Positions 34,764 through 42,711 of a stretch of DNA of 64,000 nt are shown here, in pieces. Source of the stretch: JAWXUK01 sp044432725 (GTDB taxonomy: Bacteria; Bacillota; Clostridia; Oscillospirales; Oscillospiraceae). The notes under the pieces are model-generated. The model worked only from the letters and a program-made list of their open reading frames with translations, did no database searches and was not told the origin of the DNA. The DNA lies in NCBI GenBank assembly GCA_044432725.1, contig JAWXUL010000013.1, positions 1-64,000 on the forward strand, written 5' to 3'. Made by a program: the position numbers and the translations under genes. Position 1 is the first letter of the stretch, and each line of letters starts with the position of its first letter.

Positions 34764-35879
34764 GTGAAAAAAATGATTCATCTTTTTTTGTCAGGGAGTT
34801 TCCTCCTTTTTTTTACGGGCTGTTCCATCTTTGTCCAAGACACCTATTCCACAGTCAGCACCCACATTGTGGCTCCTGTTGCCGAAGGGATGGGGCTGAT
34901 TACCATTGAAAACTATCGTGAATTGGTCAATGCCATTACTTATTTTGTCAGCGAATATGACAGCACTGGACAGATTCGTCTTTCCGGCTATGAAAAAGAG
35001 AACGCAAGCACAGATATGGAAGAAGCCGTCACAGAAATATTAACGAAAACAGCCCTAGGGAGCTATGGTGTCTCTGCCATTACTTGGGACGTGAACAATA
35101 TCATGTCCAATCTGGAAGCAGAAATCAACATTACTTATACCAAAGAAGAAGAAAATTTTCAATCAATTCAGAAAATCGATGGTACTTCTGCTATGGTGCG
35201 AAGTATTTCTCAAAGTATCGCCAGCTGTTCTCCTGAATTGGTTTTGCAAAACAGTTGGTCTAGTAGCAACCGCAACCAAATCTCCTCCCTCCTCCAACGA
35301 GCCATGACAGATTCTGTCACATCTCTGGTGGAGATTCCAGAAATCCACGTCAGCTTTCACCCCAAAGAAGGTCCTTGGCTCATCTTAGAACTACAGTTCA
35401 CTTACGAAACCAGCGAGACGACCCTCCTACGGCGCCAAGAGCTTCTCACAGAGGCTTTGGATGAACAGGTAGGGGCTTTATGGTCAATGGGGAGTATGGA
35501 CGTGTTTCAGCTCATTTTAGGGCGACTTTCTGAACTTGCCAAATACAGTACCCAAGGTAACACCCCTTATGATATTCTTTTGTTAAAAAAAGGTAATAGT
35601 CAAGGCTTCGCCCTGACACTCCTTGCCTTTTGTCAAGAAATGGGTTTAGATGCCCTATTGGTAGAGGGCACCTTAAACGGCACCCCTCATTATTGGAACC
35701 AAATCACCCTAGAAACAGGGGAAGTTCATTATGTAGACGTAACCATCCCTCCCGATGAAATGGGCATATACCCCTATTTTGGTGAGGATTCTCTGGCAGC
35801 TTTGGGCTATCTCTGGGATCAATCCCTGTTCCCTACAGCAACAGAAATCGCCCCAGACGAGGAAAAAGCACCCTTCTGA
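34764..35879 (+). CDS. Lipoprotein with transglutaminase-like domain, catalytic Cys replaced
   Basis: 371 residues. Signal and lipobox: HLFLSGSFLLFFTGCS (FTGC). The middle is unassigned. The C-terminal ~100 residues follow the bacterial transglutaminase-like pattern: GNSQGFALTLLAFCQEMGLDALLVEGTLNG, PHYWNQITLETGEVHYVDVT. In that pattern the position where a catalytic Cys is usual (GxCxGYA) is Ser, while the His (HYWN) and Asp (VDVT) partners remain. It is therefore likely a binding or structural domain rather than a protease. GTG start after AGGAGG at seven bases. Last gene of the topoisomerase-yitT operon; a terminator overlaps its last codons. Confidence 0.7.
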   Translation: MKKMIHLFLSGSFLLFFTGCSIFVQDTYSTVSTHIVAPVAEGMGLITIENYRELVNAITYFVSEYDSTGQIRLSGYEKENASTDMEEAVTEILTKTALGSYGVSAITWDVNNIMSNLEAEINITYTKEEENFQSIQKIDGTSAMVRSISQSIASCSPELVLQNSWSSSNRNQISSLLQRAMTDSVTSLVEIPEIHVSFHPKEGPWLILELQFTYETSETTLLRRQELLTEALDEQVGALWSMGSMDVFQLILGRLSELAKYSTQGNTPYDILLLKKGNSQGFALTLLAFCQEMGLDALLVEGTLNGTPHYWNQITLETGEVHYVDVTIPPDEMGIYPYFGEDSLAALGYLWDQSLFPTATEIAPDEEKAPF

Positions 35880-35900
35880 AGATAGAAGGGTGCTTTTTTA
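35863..35900 (+). terminator. Terminator of the topoisomerase-yitT operon
   Basis: A 15 bp perfect stem (AAAAAGCACCCTTCT / AGAAGGGTGCTTTTT) followed by T's; the stop codon lies at the stem-loop junction. Confidence 0.9.
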
Positions 35901-36006
35901 TGATCCTGTCACCAAAGCTTATTGCCCCTAAGAGCAGTTCTTTTTGCAGAGAAGGAACATAGCGGTGAAAAATAACAGCAATCCAGAAAAGGCAAAAGAA
36001 CAAATA

Positions 36007-36038
36007 AAAAAAGAGTAGGTATAAAACCTACTCTTTTT
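36007..36038 (-). terminator. Terminator of the tRNA-Met-Glu-Val operon
   Basis: A 13 bp stem (AAAAAGAGTAGGT / ACCTACTCTTTTT) with a five-base loop and a T-run on the minus strand, six bases after the last tRNA. Confidence 0.85.
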
Positions 36039-36043
36039 AAACA

Positions 36044-36119
36044 TGGTAGAGACAACAGAACTTGAATCTGTGACCTCTCGCGTGTGAAGCGAGCGCTCTA
36101 CCAGCTGAGCTATGCCTCC
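36044..36119 (-). tRNA. tRNA-Val (CAC)
   Basis: 76 nt with encoded CCA. The anticodon stem CTCGC/GCGAG encloses loop TTCACAC, anticodon CAC, reading GUG. The acceptor stem opens with a G1-U72 wobble and has a second G-U (5-68). Last tRNA of a three-gene operon. Confidence 0.92.
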
Positions 36120-36139
36120 ACATGAAGCCATAAATGGCT

Positions 36140-36214
36140 TGGTGACCCGTACGAGAATCGAACTCGTGATTCCGCCGTGAAAGGGCGGTGTCTTGACCTC
36201 TTGACCAACGGGCC
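36140..36214 (-). tRNA. tRNA-Glu (TTC)
   Basis: 75 nt with encoded CCA. Anticodon stem CCGCC/GGCGG, loop CTTTCAC, anticodon TTC. T-loop TTCGATT is canonical. Middle gene of the operon. Confidence 0.95.
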
Positions 36215-36275
36215 GTATAAGTGATATCATAGGGGGAACAGCTCCCCCTGTGATAAGGAACCCTTGGGGGAAATT

Positions 36276-36352
36276 TGGTAGCGGTGACAGGGATTGAACC
36301 AGTGACCTCCCGGGTATGAACCGAGCGCTCTAGCCAGCTGAGCTACACCGCC
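36276..36352 (-). tRNA. tRNA-Met (CAT), elongator type
   Basis: 77 nt with encoded CCA. The anticodon loop TTCATAC carries CAT. GGCGGTG acceptor strand and normal G1-C72 pairing match the elongator rather than the initiator; a tRNA-Ile with modified CAT is less likely from the overall similarity to Firmicute tRNA-Met. Confidence 0.92.
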
Positions 36353-36436
36353 ATCTCTCGCCACAAAGGGGCTTACTTTTGAGTGTCATCTTTCTCTGTC
36401 TGGTGAAAAAGATGTTATACACTAGAAGCAAGATTT

Positions 36437-36465
36437 ATTATATCTCAAGAGAAAGCAAAAGTCAA
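36437..36465 (-). promoter_or_regulatory. SigA promoter of the tRNA-Met-Glu-Val operon
   Basis: TTGACT (36460-36465), a 17 bp spacer and TATAAT (36437-36442) on the minus strand, about 85 bp before tRNA-Met. Confidence 0.8.
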
Positions 36466-36540
36466 CACTTTTTTAAAAAAAAAATAAAAAAATTTTATTT
36501 CCCTTGAAAAGTTGTCGAAACATGATGTTTTGCTGGTTTT

Positions 36541-37047
36541 CTACCAAAAAATCACAGTGTTTGATTTCAGGCTTTTGGGCACATTGATGATTCTTTGATT
36601 TTCGCTCCCACGAAATCGCAAAGAAATATTTTTCTTTTCCTCTAAAAAAAGTCCGTCCACCAAAATATCTACGTAAGAAAGGATAGCTTTTCCATTTTCT
36701 CCCAAGGAGCCAGAAAGGATTTCTTCGTACTCATACCCTGTATAACACCAAATGTCTTTTTCTGGAAAACGCTCCTTTGCTTCACAAAGGAAGGACAGAA
36801 CCTCTTCTTGATTTTCAGGGGCAAGAGGCTCCCCTCCCAAAAGAGAAAGACCACGTAAATAGCTCTCTCCTAATTTCGACAAGATTTTTTCACGGATCTC
36901 TGGGGTGAACTCTTCCCCTGCCTGAAAGTCCCATGCCTCTTGATTAAAGCAACCAGCACAAGCATGGGGGCAACCTGACACAAAGAGTGTCAGGCGAATC
37001 CCCACGCCGTTGGCTGTATCTGTCCATTTGATACCACTGTAATACAT
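36541..37047 (-). CDS. nrdG: Anaerobic ribonucleoside-triphosphate reductase activating protein
   Basis: Radical-SAM activase that installs the glycyl radical on NrdD. The 168-residue protein has the [4Fe-4S] motif CPHACAGC in FVSGCPHACAGCFNQEAW and the GGE motif in LSLLGGEPLAPEN. Start ATG after GGGAGATG, 12 bp downstream of nrdD. Under the NrdR-controlled promoter upstream of nrdD. Confidence 0.95.
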   Translation of the reverse strand: MYYSGIKWTDTANGVGIRLTLFVSGCPHACAGCFNQEAWDFQAGEEFTPEIREKILSKLGESYLRGLSLLGGEPLAPENQEEVLSFLCEAKERFPEKDIWCYTGYEYEEILSGSLGENGKAILSYVDILVDGLFLEEKKNISLRFRGSENQRIINVPKSLKSNTVIFW

Positions 37048-37059
37048 GGAAACATCTCC

Positions 37060-39210
37060 CTATACGTGAAGCACTCTGGAGGAAATCTCTTTTGTTTTTC
37101 CTTCATTCCAGTAATTTTCTCCCAAGTACCCACAAGTACGACGAGTCACATTCATTTTGTTACGGTCTTTGTTCCCACAACTGGGGCATTCCCATTGGAA
37201 CTCCTCGTTCACTTCAATCTCTCCATCATATTCACAAATATGACAGTAATCGCTTTTGGTGTTAAACTCTGCATATTGAATGTTGTCATAAATGAATTTC
37301 ACCATATCTTCCAGTGCTTCTAAGTTATGACGCATATTAGGGATTTCTGCATAAGAAATACAGCCCCCTGTGCTGACAGTTTGGAATTGTGATTCGAAAA
37401 TAAACTTATCAAAGGCGTTGATTGGCTCACGAACGTCCACATGATAGCTGTTGGTATAGTAACCCTTGTCCGTAATGTCAGGGATTGAACCAAAGCGCTC
37501 TTTATCAATACGAGCAAAACGATAGCAAAGAGATTCTGCAGGAGTGCCATAAAGGCCAAAGCCGATATTGGTTTCTTCTTTCCACAGCTGCACAGCTCCA
37601 CTCAGACGTGCCATTACCTTTTGAGCAAAGAGTTCACCCTCTTCAGTGGTATGGCTCTCCCCTGTGATCAGCTTGGTCAGCTCGTAAATCCCAATATACC
37701 CTAATGAAATAGAGGAATAACCACCAGTAAGATATTTATCAATGGTTTCTCCCTTTTTCAAGCGAGCAATGGCTCCATATTGCCAGTGGACAGGGGAAAT
37801 ATCCGAGCGAATCCCCTTCAGTGCTTCGTGGCGACGCAGCAAGGCAACCTTGCACAAGGCAAGACGCTCTTCTAATAAATTCCAGAAAAATCCTTCTTTA
37901 TCCTCTGGTGCTTCTCTGGAGGCGATGATGCCAATTTGTGGCAGATTCAAGCTGACCACACCTTGATTAAAGCGACCTTCGAACTGATATCCCCCTTTTT
38001 CATTTTTCCAAGGAGACAAAAAGGAACGACAGCCCATAGGAGAAAAGACATTACCTTCGTAATGCTCACGCATTTTCTTGGCAGAAATATAGTCAGGATA
38101 CATTCTTTTGGCAGAACATTGCACAGCTAGACGGGTGATATAATCGTAATCTCCCCCTTTTAATGCGTTATGCTCATCCAGTGCATAGACCAGTTTAGGG
38201 AAGGCAGGGGTGACAAAAACCCCTTCTTCATTTTTTATGCCCTCTAAGCGTTGTCTCAGAACTTCTTCGATAATCATGGCATTTTCTTTAATGTAAGGAT
38301 CTCCCTCACGAAGGTTCAGAAACAATGTGACAAAGGGTGATTGACCATTGGTGGTCATTAGGGTATTGATTTGATATTGGATGGTTTGTACCCCGGATTT
38401 CAGCTCATCTCGCACTCGGTCATTGACCATACGGTCCATAATATCTTCTGGAATTTGCCCTGCACATTGATAATGGACAGTTTTACGGATTTTGTCCCGT
38501 GAACGGCGAAGGTATTTCCCTAAATGGCACAAATCCACGGACTGACCTCCGTATTGATTGGAAGCAACACAAGCAATGATTTGTGTCATGACGGTACAAG
38601 CCACTTGAAAGCTTTTGGGAGATTCAATCAGCTTACCATTCATCACTGTCCCATTATCAAGCATATCCCCCATATTAATCAAACAGCAGTTGAAAATAGG
38701 TTGAATGAAATAATCTGCATCATGGAAATGAAAAATCCCCAAATCATGTGCTTCAGTGATGTGGTCCTTTAACAAACGGCGACGTGTCAGGTCACGACTG
38801 GTTTCCCCTGCGATGTAGTCCCGTTGTGTGGCAGCAATGGCTGTATTTTTGTTAGAGTTTTCCTCTTGCAGCTCTGTATTTTCGTTGCGCAAAAGAGCTA
38901 AAATTGCCTCGTCTGTGGTATTGGTCTCACGCACCAAGCCTTGTTGATAACGATAAATAATATAAGCTTTGGCAAGGACAAATTTTCCAGCTCGTTGCAA
39001 ACCAAGCTCTACCATATCTTGTATTTCTTCTACTTTCATCTCAGAACGACCTTGGGCTTCGATGCTCTGGACTAAAAGTTCCATCTCTTCTTGAGAAATC
39101 TGTTCTTCTTTTGGAATACCACTATTGATATTGGCTTTTTGGATCGCAGCTAAAATCTTTTCTCTGCAATACGTCACCATGACTAGGTCTCTCTTTTGTA
39201 CTTTATCCAT
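37060..39210 (-). CDS. nrdD: Anaerobic ribonucleoside-triphosphate reductase, class III
   Basis: Makes dNTPs without oxygen. The 716-residue protein has an N-terminal ATP cone (~15-105, site of dATP inhibition), a catalytic barrel, a zinc site with CHICEYDG and WECPSCGN, and the glycyl radical loop RTCGYLGENYWN near the C-terminus. All key elements are intact. An oxygen-sensitive enzyme as the only reductase seen here fits an anaerobe. Start ATG 39210. Co-transcribed with nrdG. NrdR boxes overlap the promoter. Confidence 0.97.
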   Translation of the reverse strand: MDKVQKRDLVMVTYCREKILAAIQKANINSGIPKEEQISQEEMELLVQSIEAQGRSEMKVEEIQDMVELGLQRAGKFVLAKAYIIYRYQQGLVRETNTTDEAILALLRNENTELQEENSNKNTAIAATQRDYIAGETSRDLTRRRLLKDHITEAHDLGIFHFHDADYFIQPIFNCCLINMGDMLDNGTVMNGKLIESPKSFQVACTVMTQIIACVASNQYGGQSVDLCHLGKYLRRSRDKIRKTVHYQCAGQIPEDIMDRMVNDRVRDELKSGVQTIQYQINTLMTTNGQSPFVTLFLNLREGDPYIKENAMIIEEVLRQRLEGIKNEEGVFVTPAFPKLVYALDEHNALKGGDYDYITRLAVQCSAKRMYPDYISAKKMREHYEGNVFSPMGCRSFLSPWKNEKGGYQFEGRFNQGVVSLNLPQIGIIASREAPEDKEGFFWNLLEERLALCKVALLRRHEALKGIRSDISPVHWQYGAIARLKKGETIDKYLTGGYSSISLGYIGIYELTKLITGESHTTEEGELFAQKVMARLSGAVQLWKEETNIGFGLYGTPAESLCYRFARIDKERFGSIPDITDKGYYTNSYHVDVREPINAFDKFIFESQFQTVSTGGCISYAEIPNMRHNLEALEDMVKFIYDNIQYAEFNTKSDYCHICEYDGEIEVNEEFQWECPSCGNKDRNKMNVTRRTCGYLGENYWNEGKTKEISSRVLHV

Positions 39211-39317
39211 ACTTATACTCCTTTAGTTCTTTGCCCTCTGGAAAAAGAAGGCATGGTTAGGTTTTTTATGCTTATTCTGTGGCAATTTTTCATGCCTTCT
39301 CTTTTCTAACTAGGCTT

Positions 39318-39346
39318 AGTATACCACATCTCTTTTTCTTTGTCTA
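39318..39346 (-). promoter_or_regulatory. SigA promoter of nrdDG
   Basis: On the minus strand TAGACA (39341-39346), a 17 bp spacer and TATACT (39318-39323). NrdR box 1 overlaps the -35. Confidence 0.75.
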
Positions 39347-39359
39347 CTAGATATTGTGC
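39344..39359. promoter_or_regulatory. NrdR box 1
   Basis: CTACTAGATATTGTGC matches the palindromic NrdR-box consensus (core ACTAGATATwGTG) and overlaps the -35 of nrdD, so binding should block RNA polymerase. Confidence 0.8.
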
Positions 39360-39384
39360 TGGGAGTGAAAAAATCTTTCTACAA

Positions 39385-39400
39385 GCACTAGATATAATTT
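39385..39400. promoter_or_regulatory. NrdR box 2
   Basis: GCACTAGATATAATTT, a second copy of the CACTAGATATA core exactly 41 bp (about four helical turns) from box 1. NrdR boxes occur in phased pairs, which supports both calls. Confidence 0.8.
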
Positions 39401-39466
39401 TTGTGATGATTTCCTCTCATTTCCTCTCAATTACGAAATCTTTTTTCAAAAATAAACAGAAGACCA

Positions 39467-39495
39467 TTGCACAAAAAATTTTTTTGTGATATACT
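39467..39495 (+). promoter_or_regulatory. SigA promoter of mnmA
   Basis: TTGCAC (39467-39472), a 17 bp A/T spacer and TATACT (39490-39495). Confidence 0.65.
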
Positions 39496-39717
39496 AAGAA
39501 AAAATTTCAGCATTTTAACCAAAAATCCCAAAAGTGAAATCGGAAGGGATTCCCCCAAAACCCTGTCCCATCAATTTTCGAGTATAAGGAACTAAATCCC
39601 TTTCATTTCAGGGGATTCTTGGTAGATTTGCAAGAAATGACAAGAAATAAGCGAATCTTTGACAAATCATTCACAAGGTTTCTCAAAGAGACCTAGTAAT
39701 AAAAAAGGATTATCAGT

Positions 39718-40773
39718 ATGAATCACAATAAAACCATTGCCATAGGCATGAGTGGTGGGGTGGATAGCTCGGTCACTGCCTATCTACTGCAAAAAGCAGG
39801 ACACAATATCTTGGGTATCACCTTTTCTTTCTTTGCCCCCTGTGGTGGGGTGGACAATCAAAAAGAAGCAAAAGCAGTGGCTGATATGTTGGGTGTGCCC
39901 CATCACAGCCATGACCTCTCCCAAACCTTTTGGGAAAAAGTGATCGACCCCTTTGTATTGGCTTACAGCAAAGGACAAACCCCAAACCCTTGTTACCTTT
40001 GTAACGCCGGAGTAAAATTTTCGCCCCAAGGCTTGGGCGACACAGGTGCCACCCACTTTGCCACAGGGCATTACGCAAAAGTCACCTATGACGCTGGCTC
40101 AGACCGTTACCTCTTACAAAAAGGAAAGCATTTGCCCAAAGATCAAAGTTATTTTCTGGCTGGTCTTTCCCAAGAACAATTAAAATCTGCCTTCTTCCCA
40201 TTAGGGAATTTTTCCAAAGAGCAGGTGCGAGAAATGGCACAAGAAGCCAAGCTTCCCACAGCCACAAGAAAAGATTCCCAAGACATTTGCTTTATCCCCG
40301 ATGGTGATTATGTAAACTTTATTCAAAAGCAAACGAAAAAATCCTATCCAAAAGGAAAGTTTTTAAGTGTATCTGGGGAAAACCTAGGAGAGCATCAAGG
40401 GATTATCTCTTACACCGTGGGTCAAAGACGTGGCTTAGGGGTCTCTTGGACTGAAAAACTGTATGTCAAAGAAGTTTGCCCCAAACAGAATGCAGTGGTT
40501 CTTGCCACAGACAAAGAACTCTATGCCGATACTCTTTATGCCAGAAATCTGAATTTCATTGCCACCGACCATTTTTCAGGGGCAGTGGCTTGTGAAGGAA
40601 AAATCCGATCTCGCCACCAAGGAGAAGCCGCCACAGTAGAGCAAATAGAAGAAGATTTGCTGAAAATAACTTTTAAACAGCCACAACGTGCCCTGACCCC
40701 AGGACAGGCTGTGGTTCTTTATGACGGAGAGACCGTTCTTGCCAGTGGAGAAATCCAATTATCCCAAGAATAA
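39718..40773 (+). CDS. mnmA: tRNA-specific 2-thiouridylase MnmA
   Basis: Thiolates U34 in tRNA-Lys, -Glu and -Gln using sulfur from a desulfurase. The 351-residue protein has the PP-loop GMSGGVDSSVTAYLL, the first catalytic Cys in TPNPCYLCNAGVKF, the second in KDSQDICFIPDGDY, the tRNA-binding GHYAK and KDQSYFL blocks, and a C-terminal beta-barrel. Slightly shorter than usual. AAAAGGA precedes the ATG. Confidence 0.95.
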   Translation: MNHNKTIAIGMSGGVDSSVTAYLLQKAGHNILGITFSFFAPCGGVDNQKEAKAVADMLGVPHHSHDLSQTFWEKVIDPFVLAYSKGQTPNPCYLCNAGVKFSPQGLGDTGATHFATGHYAKVTYDAGSDRYLLQKGKHLPKDQSYFLAGLSQEQLKSAFFPLGNFSKEQVREMAQEAKLPTATRKDSQDICFIPDGDYVNFIQKQTKKSYPKGKFLSVSGENLGEHQGIISYTVGQRRGLGVSWTEKLYVKEVCPKQNAVVLATDKELYADTLYARNLNFIATDHFSGAVACEGKIRSRHQGEAATVEQIEEDLLKITFKQPQRALTPGQAVVLYDGETVLASGEIQLSQE

Positions 40774-40870
40774 ATTTTTAAGATTGACTTTCAGGTTGAC
40801 TTAAAGTTATTGTGTTACACTCATCAAAGTAAAATCATAGATACTATATATTAGAAAAGAGGACTTCCAA

Positions 40871-42523
40871 ATGGATCAGTCAAACGTCATCGAGCTATTC
40901 TCAGGTCTTGCCCTATTCCTGTATGGTATGCATTTAATGAGCTCTGGGCTGGAATCAGCCGCAGGGGAAAGGCTGAAAAACCTTTTAGAAAAATACACTC
41001 GCAATCGCTTTATGGCATTGTTCCTAGGGGCAGGCATCACAGCGCTGGTCCAATCTTCCTCTGCCACCACAGTGATGGTCATCGGATTTGTCAACTCTGG
41101 CATGATGACCCTTGCCTCGGCTGTTTGGGTCATCATGGGTGCCAATGTAGGGACCACTGTGACAGGACTGCTCATCACCTTAAAAGTGGGAGACCTCATG
41201 CCTTGGCTCATTATCATCGGGGTTTTGATGACTCTTTTCTTTCAAAACGCCAAAGGAAAGCATACCGGTCAAATCCTCATTGGCTTAGGGCTGTTGTTCA
41301 TGGGAATGGCGAATATGTCCGATGCCATGAGTCCTTTGCGTGATTCTCAGGAATTTATTTCCCTGATGACTTATTTCTCTAACCCAGTCCTTGGGATTTT
41401 GGCAGGTGCTCTTTTTACAGCAGCCATCCAATCTTCCTCTGCTTCCATCGGTATTTTGCAAGGGCTTGCTGCCAGTGGTGTCATCACCTTGGATCAAGCC
41501 ATCTTTGTCCTATTTGGACAAAATATAGGTACCTGTATCACGGCTTTGATGGCTTGTATTGGTTTAAATCGTAATGCAAAACGTGTCACAGCCGTCCATC
41601 TTATGTTTAACATCATCGGTACCCTGATCTTTACCATCATCACCCTCCTGTGCCCCTTTACAGACTTTATGGAGTCGCTGACACCAGGCAATGTACAAAC
41701 ACAAATCGCCAACACCCACGTGGTCTTTAATATTGTAACGACATTAATGCTCTTTCCCTTTGGTGCTTACATGGCACAGCTTGCCAAAAAAATCATCCAC
41801 AAAACAGGAGAAGAAGACGAAATCACTGTGCCCCACGTAGAATTTCTCACCCTAGGACATACTACAAGCAAAGAAGGCGGTCTTGGTTCTAGTGCCATTT
41901 ACGGCAACCAGTTGCGGCAAGAATTACAGCGAATGATGACCATGGCAAAGGAAAATGTACAGCTTTCCTTTAAAAACGTTCTCCTAGGGGAGGATAAATA
42001 TCACGAACAAGTGGTGCAAACAGAGGCGTATATCGACTATCTCAACAAAGAAATTTCCACCTTTATCGGAAAAGTCATCGCCACAGAAAACAACGAATCC
42101 TCTGCAGAAACCGTCAGTTCTCTGTTCACCATCACAGGGAACATTGAACGGATTGGGGACCATGCAAACAATATCAGCGACTATAGTACCACCATGAAGA
42201 AAAGAAGTATCAAATTTTCTGAAGCAGCCACTGTAGAAATCGAACAAATGCGAGACATCAGCATTGAAGGCATCGATAAATTGCAAGAGCACAGCGTGGC
42301 TGATATCCAGTGGCTGACGAAAGTCGCTGCCTTGGAACAAAAAATCGACGATATGACAGCACAATTCCGAAAAAACCATCTACGTCGTATGCGAGACGGT
42401 ATTTGTCACGGAGAAGAAGCCATTCTCTTTGCAGAACTTCTCACAGACTTTGAACGGGTAGGAGACCATATTCTAAATATCGCAGAAGAATATACAGCCA
42501 TCCAAACAAGGGTTTATGGTTAA
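40871..42523 (+). CDS. Na/Pi cotransporter family protein with PhoU-like tail
   Basis: 550 residues. The N-terminal ~310 residues hold about eight membrane segments with the two QSSSATTVM / QSSSASIGI repeats that form the Na+ and phosphate sites. The C-terminal ~200 residues are a PhoU-like helical domain with the E-R-x-G-D motifs NIERIGDHANNI and DFERVGDHILNI, likely a metal-dependent phosphate sensor. Full length. Start ATG after AGAGGAC. Two TTGACT hexamers lie upstream but no clean promoter pair. Confidence 0.92.
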   Translation: MDQSNVIELFSGLALFLYGMHLMSSGLESAAGERLKNLLEKYTRNRFMALFLGAGITALVQSSSATTVMVIGFVNSGMMTLASAVWVIMGANVGTTVTGLLITLKVGDLMPWLIIIGVLMTLFFQNAKGKHTGQILIGLGLLFMGMANMSDAMSPLRDSQEFISLMTYFSNPVLGILAGALFTAAIQSSSASIGILQGLAASGVITLDQAIFVLFGQNIGTCITALMACIGLNRNAKRVTAVHLMFNIIGTLIFTIITLLCPFTDFMESLTPGNVQTQIANTHVVFNIVTTLMLFPFGAYMAQLAKKIIHKTGEEDEITVPHVEFLTLGHTTSKEGGLGSSAIYGNQLRQELQRMMTMAKENVQLSFKNVLLGEDKYHEQVVQTEAYIDYLNKEISTFIGKVIATENNESSAETVSSLFTITGNIERIGDHANNISDYSTTMKKRSIKFSEAATVEIEQMRDISIEGIDKLQEHSVADIQWLTKVAALEQKIDDMTAQFRKNHLRRMRDGICHGEEAILFAELLTDFERVGDHILNIAEEYTAIQTRVYG

Positions 42524-42584
42524 CCTTCTCTCGCAAAGCTTGGGAAAATCTTGGTGGATTTCCAAAGGTCCCCGAAATTCCCTC

Positions 42585-42613
42585 TTGCTTTTATTTCAGA
42601 ATAATGCTATAAT
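42585..42613 (+). promoter_or_regulatory. SigA promoter of glyS
   Basis: TTGCTT (42585-42590), a 17 bp spacer and TATAAT (42608-42613). Transcription would start about 22 bases before the leader hairpin. Confidence 0.7.
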
Positions 42614-42642
42614 ACATGGGACACAGTCAATGAACAAAGTTG

Positions 42643-42686
42643 GATAAAAGGGGAGCATTTTGCTACCCTTTTATCTTGCTTTTTTC
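42643..42686 (+). terminator. Intrinsic terminator in the glyS leader (possible attenuator)
   Basis: A 14-pair stem with one G-A mismatch (42643-42657 with 42661-42675), a three-base loop and a T-rich tail (TTGCTTTTTTC). It lies between the glyS promoter and start codon, so it would cut the message unless relieved. The leader is too short for a classical T-box. Confidence 0.7.
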
Positions 42687-42711
42687 TAAGCAATGAAAAG
42701 GAGACAAGATA

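Larger units (their letters stand above)
39211..39717. other. 507 bp divergent control region, nrdD / mnmA
   Basis: Contains the nrdD promoter and two NrdR boxes (left half), the mnmA promoter (39467-39495) and a ~220 nt mnmA leader. The leader has no recognised riboswitch. No gene is seen. Confidence 0.65.

Noticed and set aside
36044..36352. Attachment site or integrated element at the tRNA-Met-Glu-Val cluster
   Set aside because: The tRNAs are complete with CCA, no integrase or duplicated tRNA end is seen, and the neighbours are core genes.
39496..39717. Riboswitch in the mnmA leader
   Set aside because: Some G/C-rich complementary segments occur, but no conserved class or terminator could be recognised.
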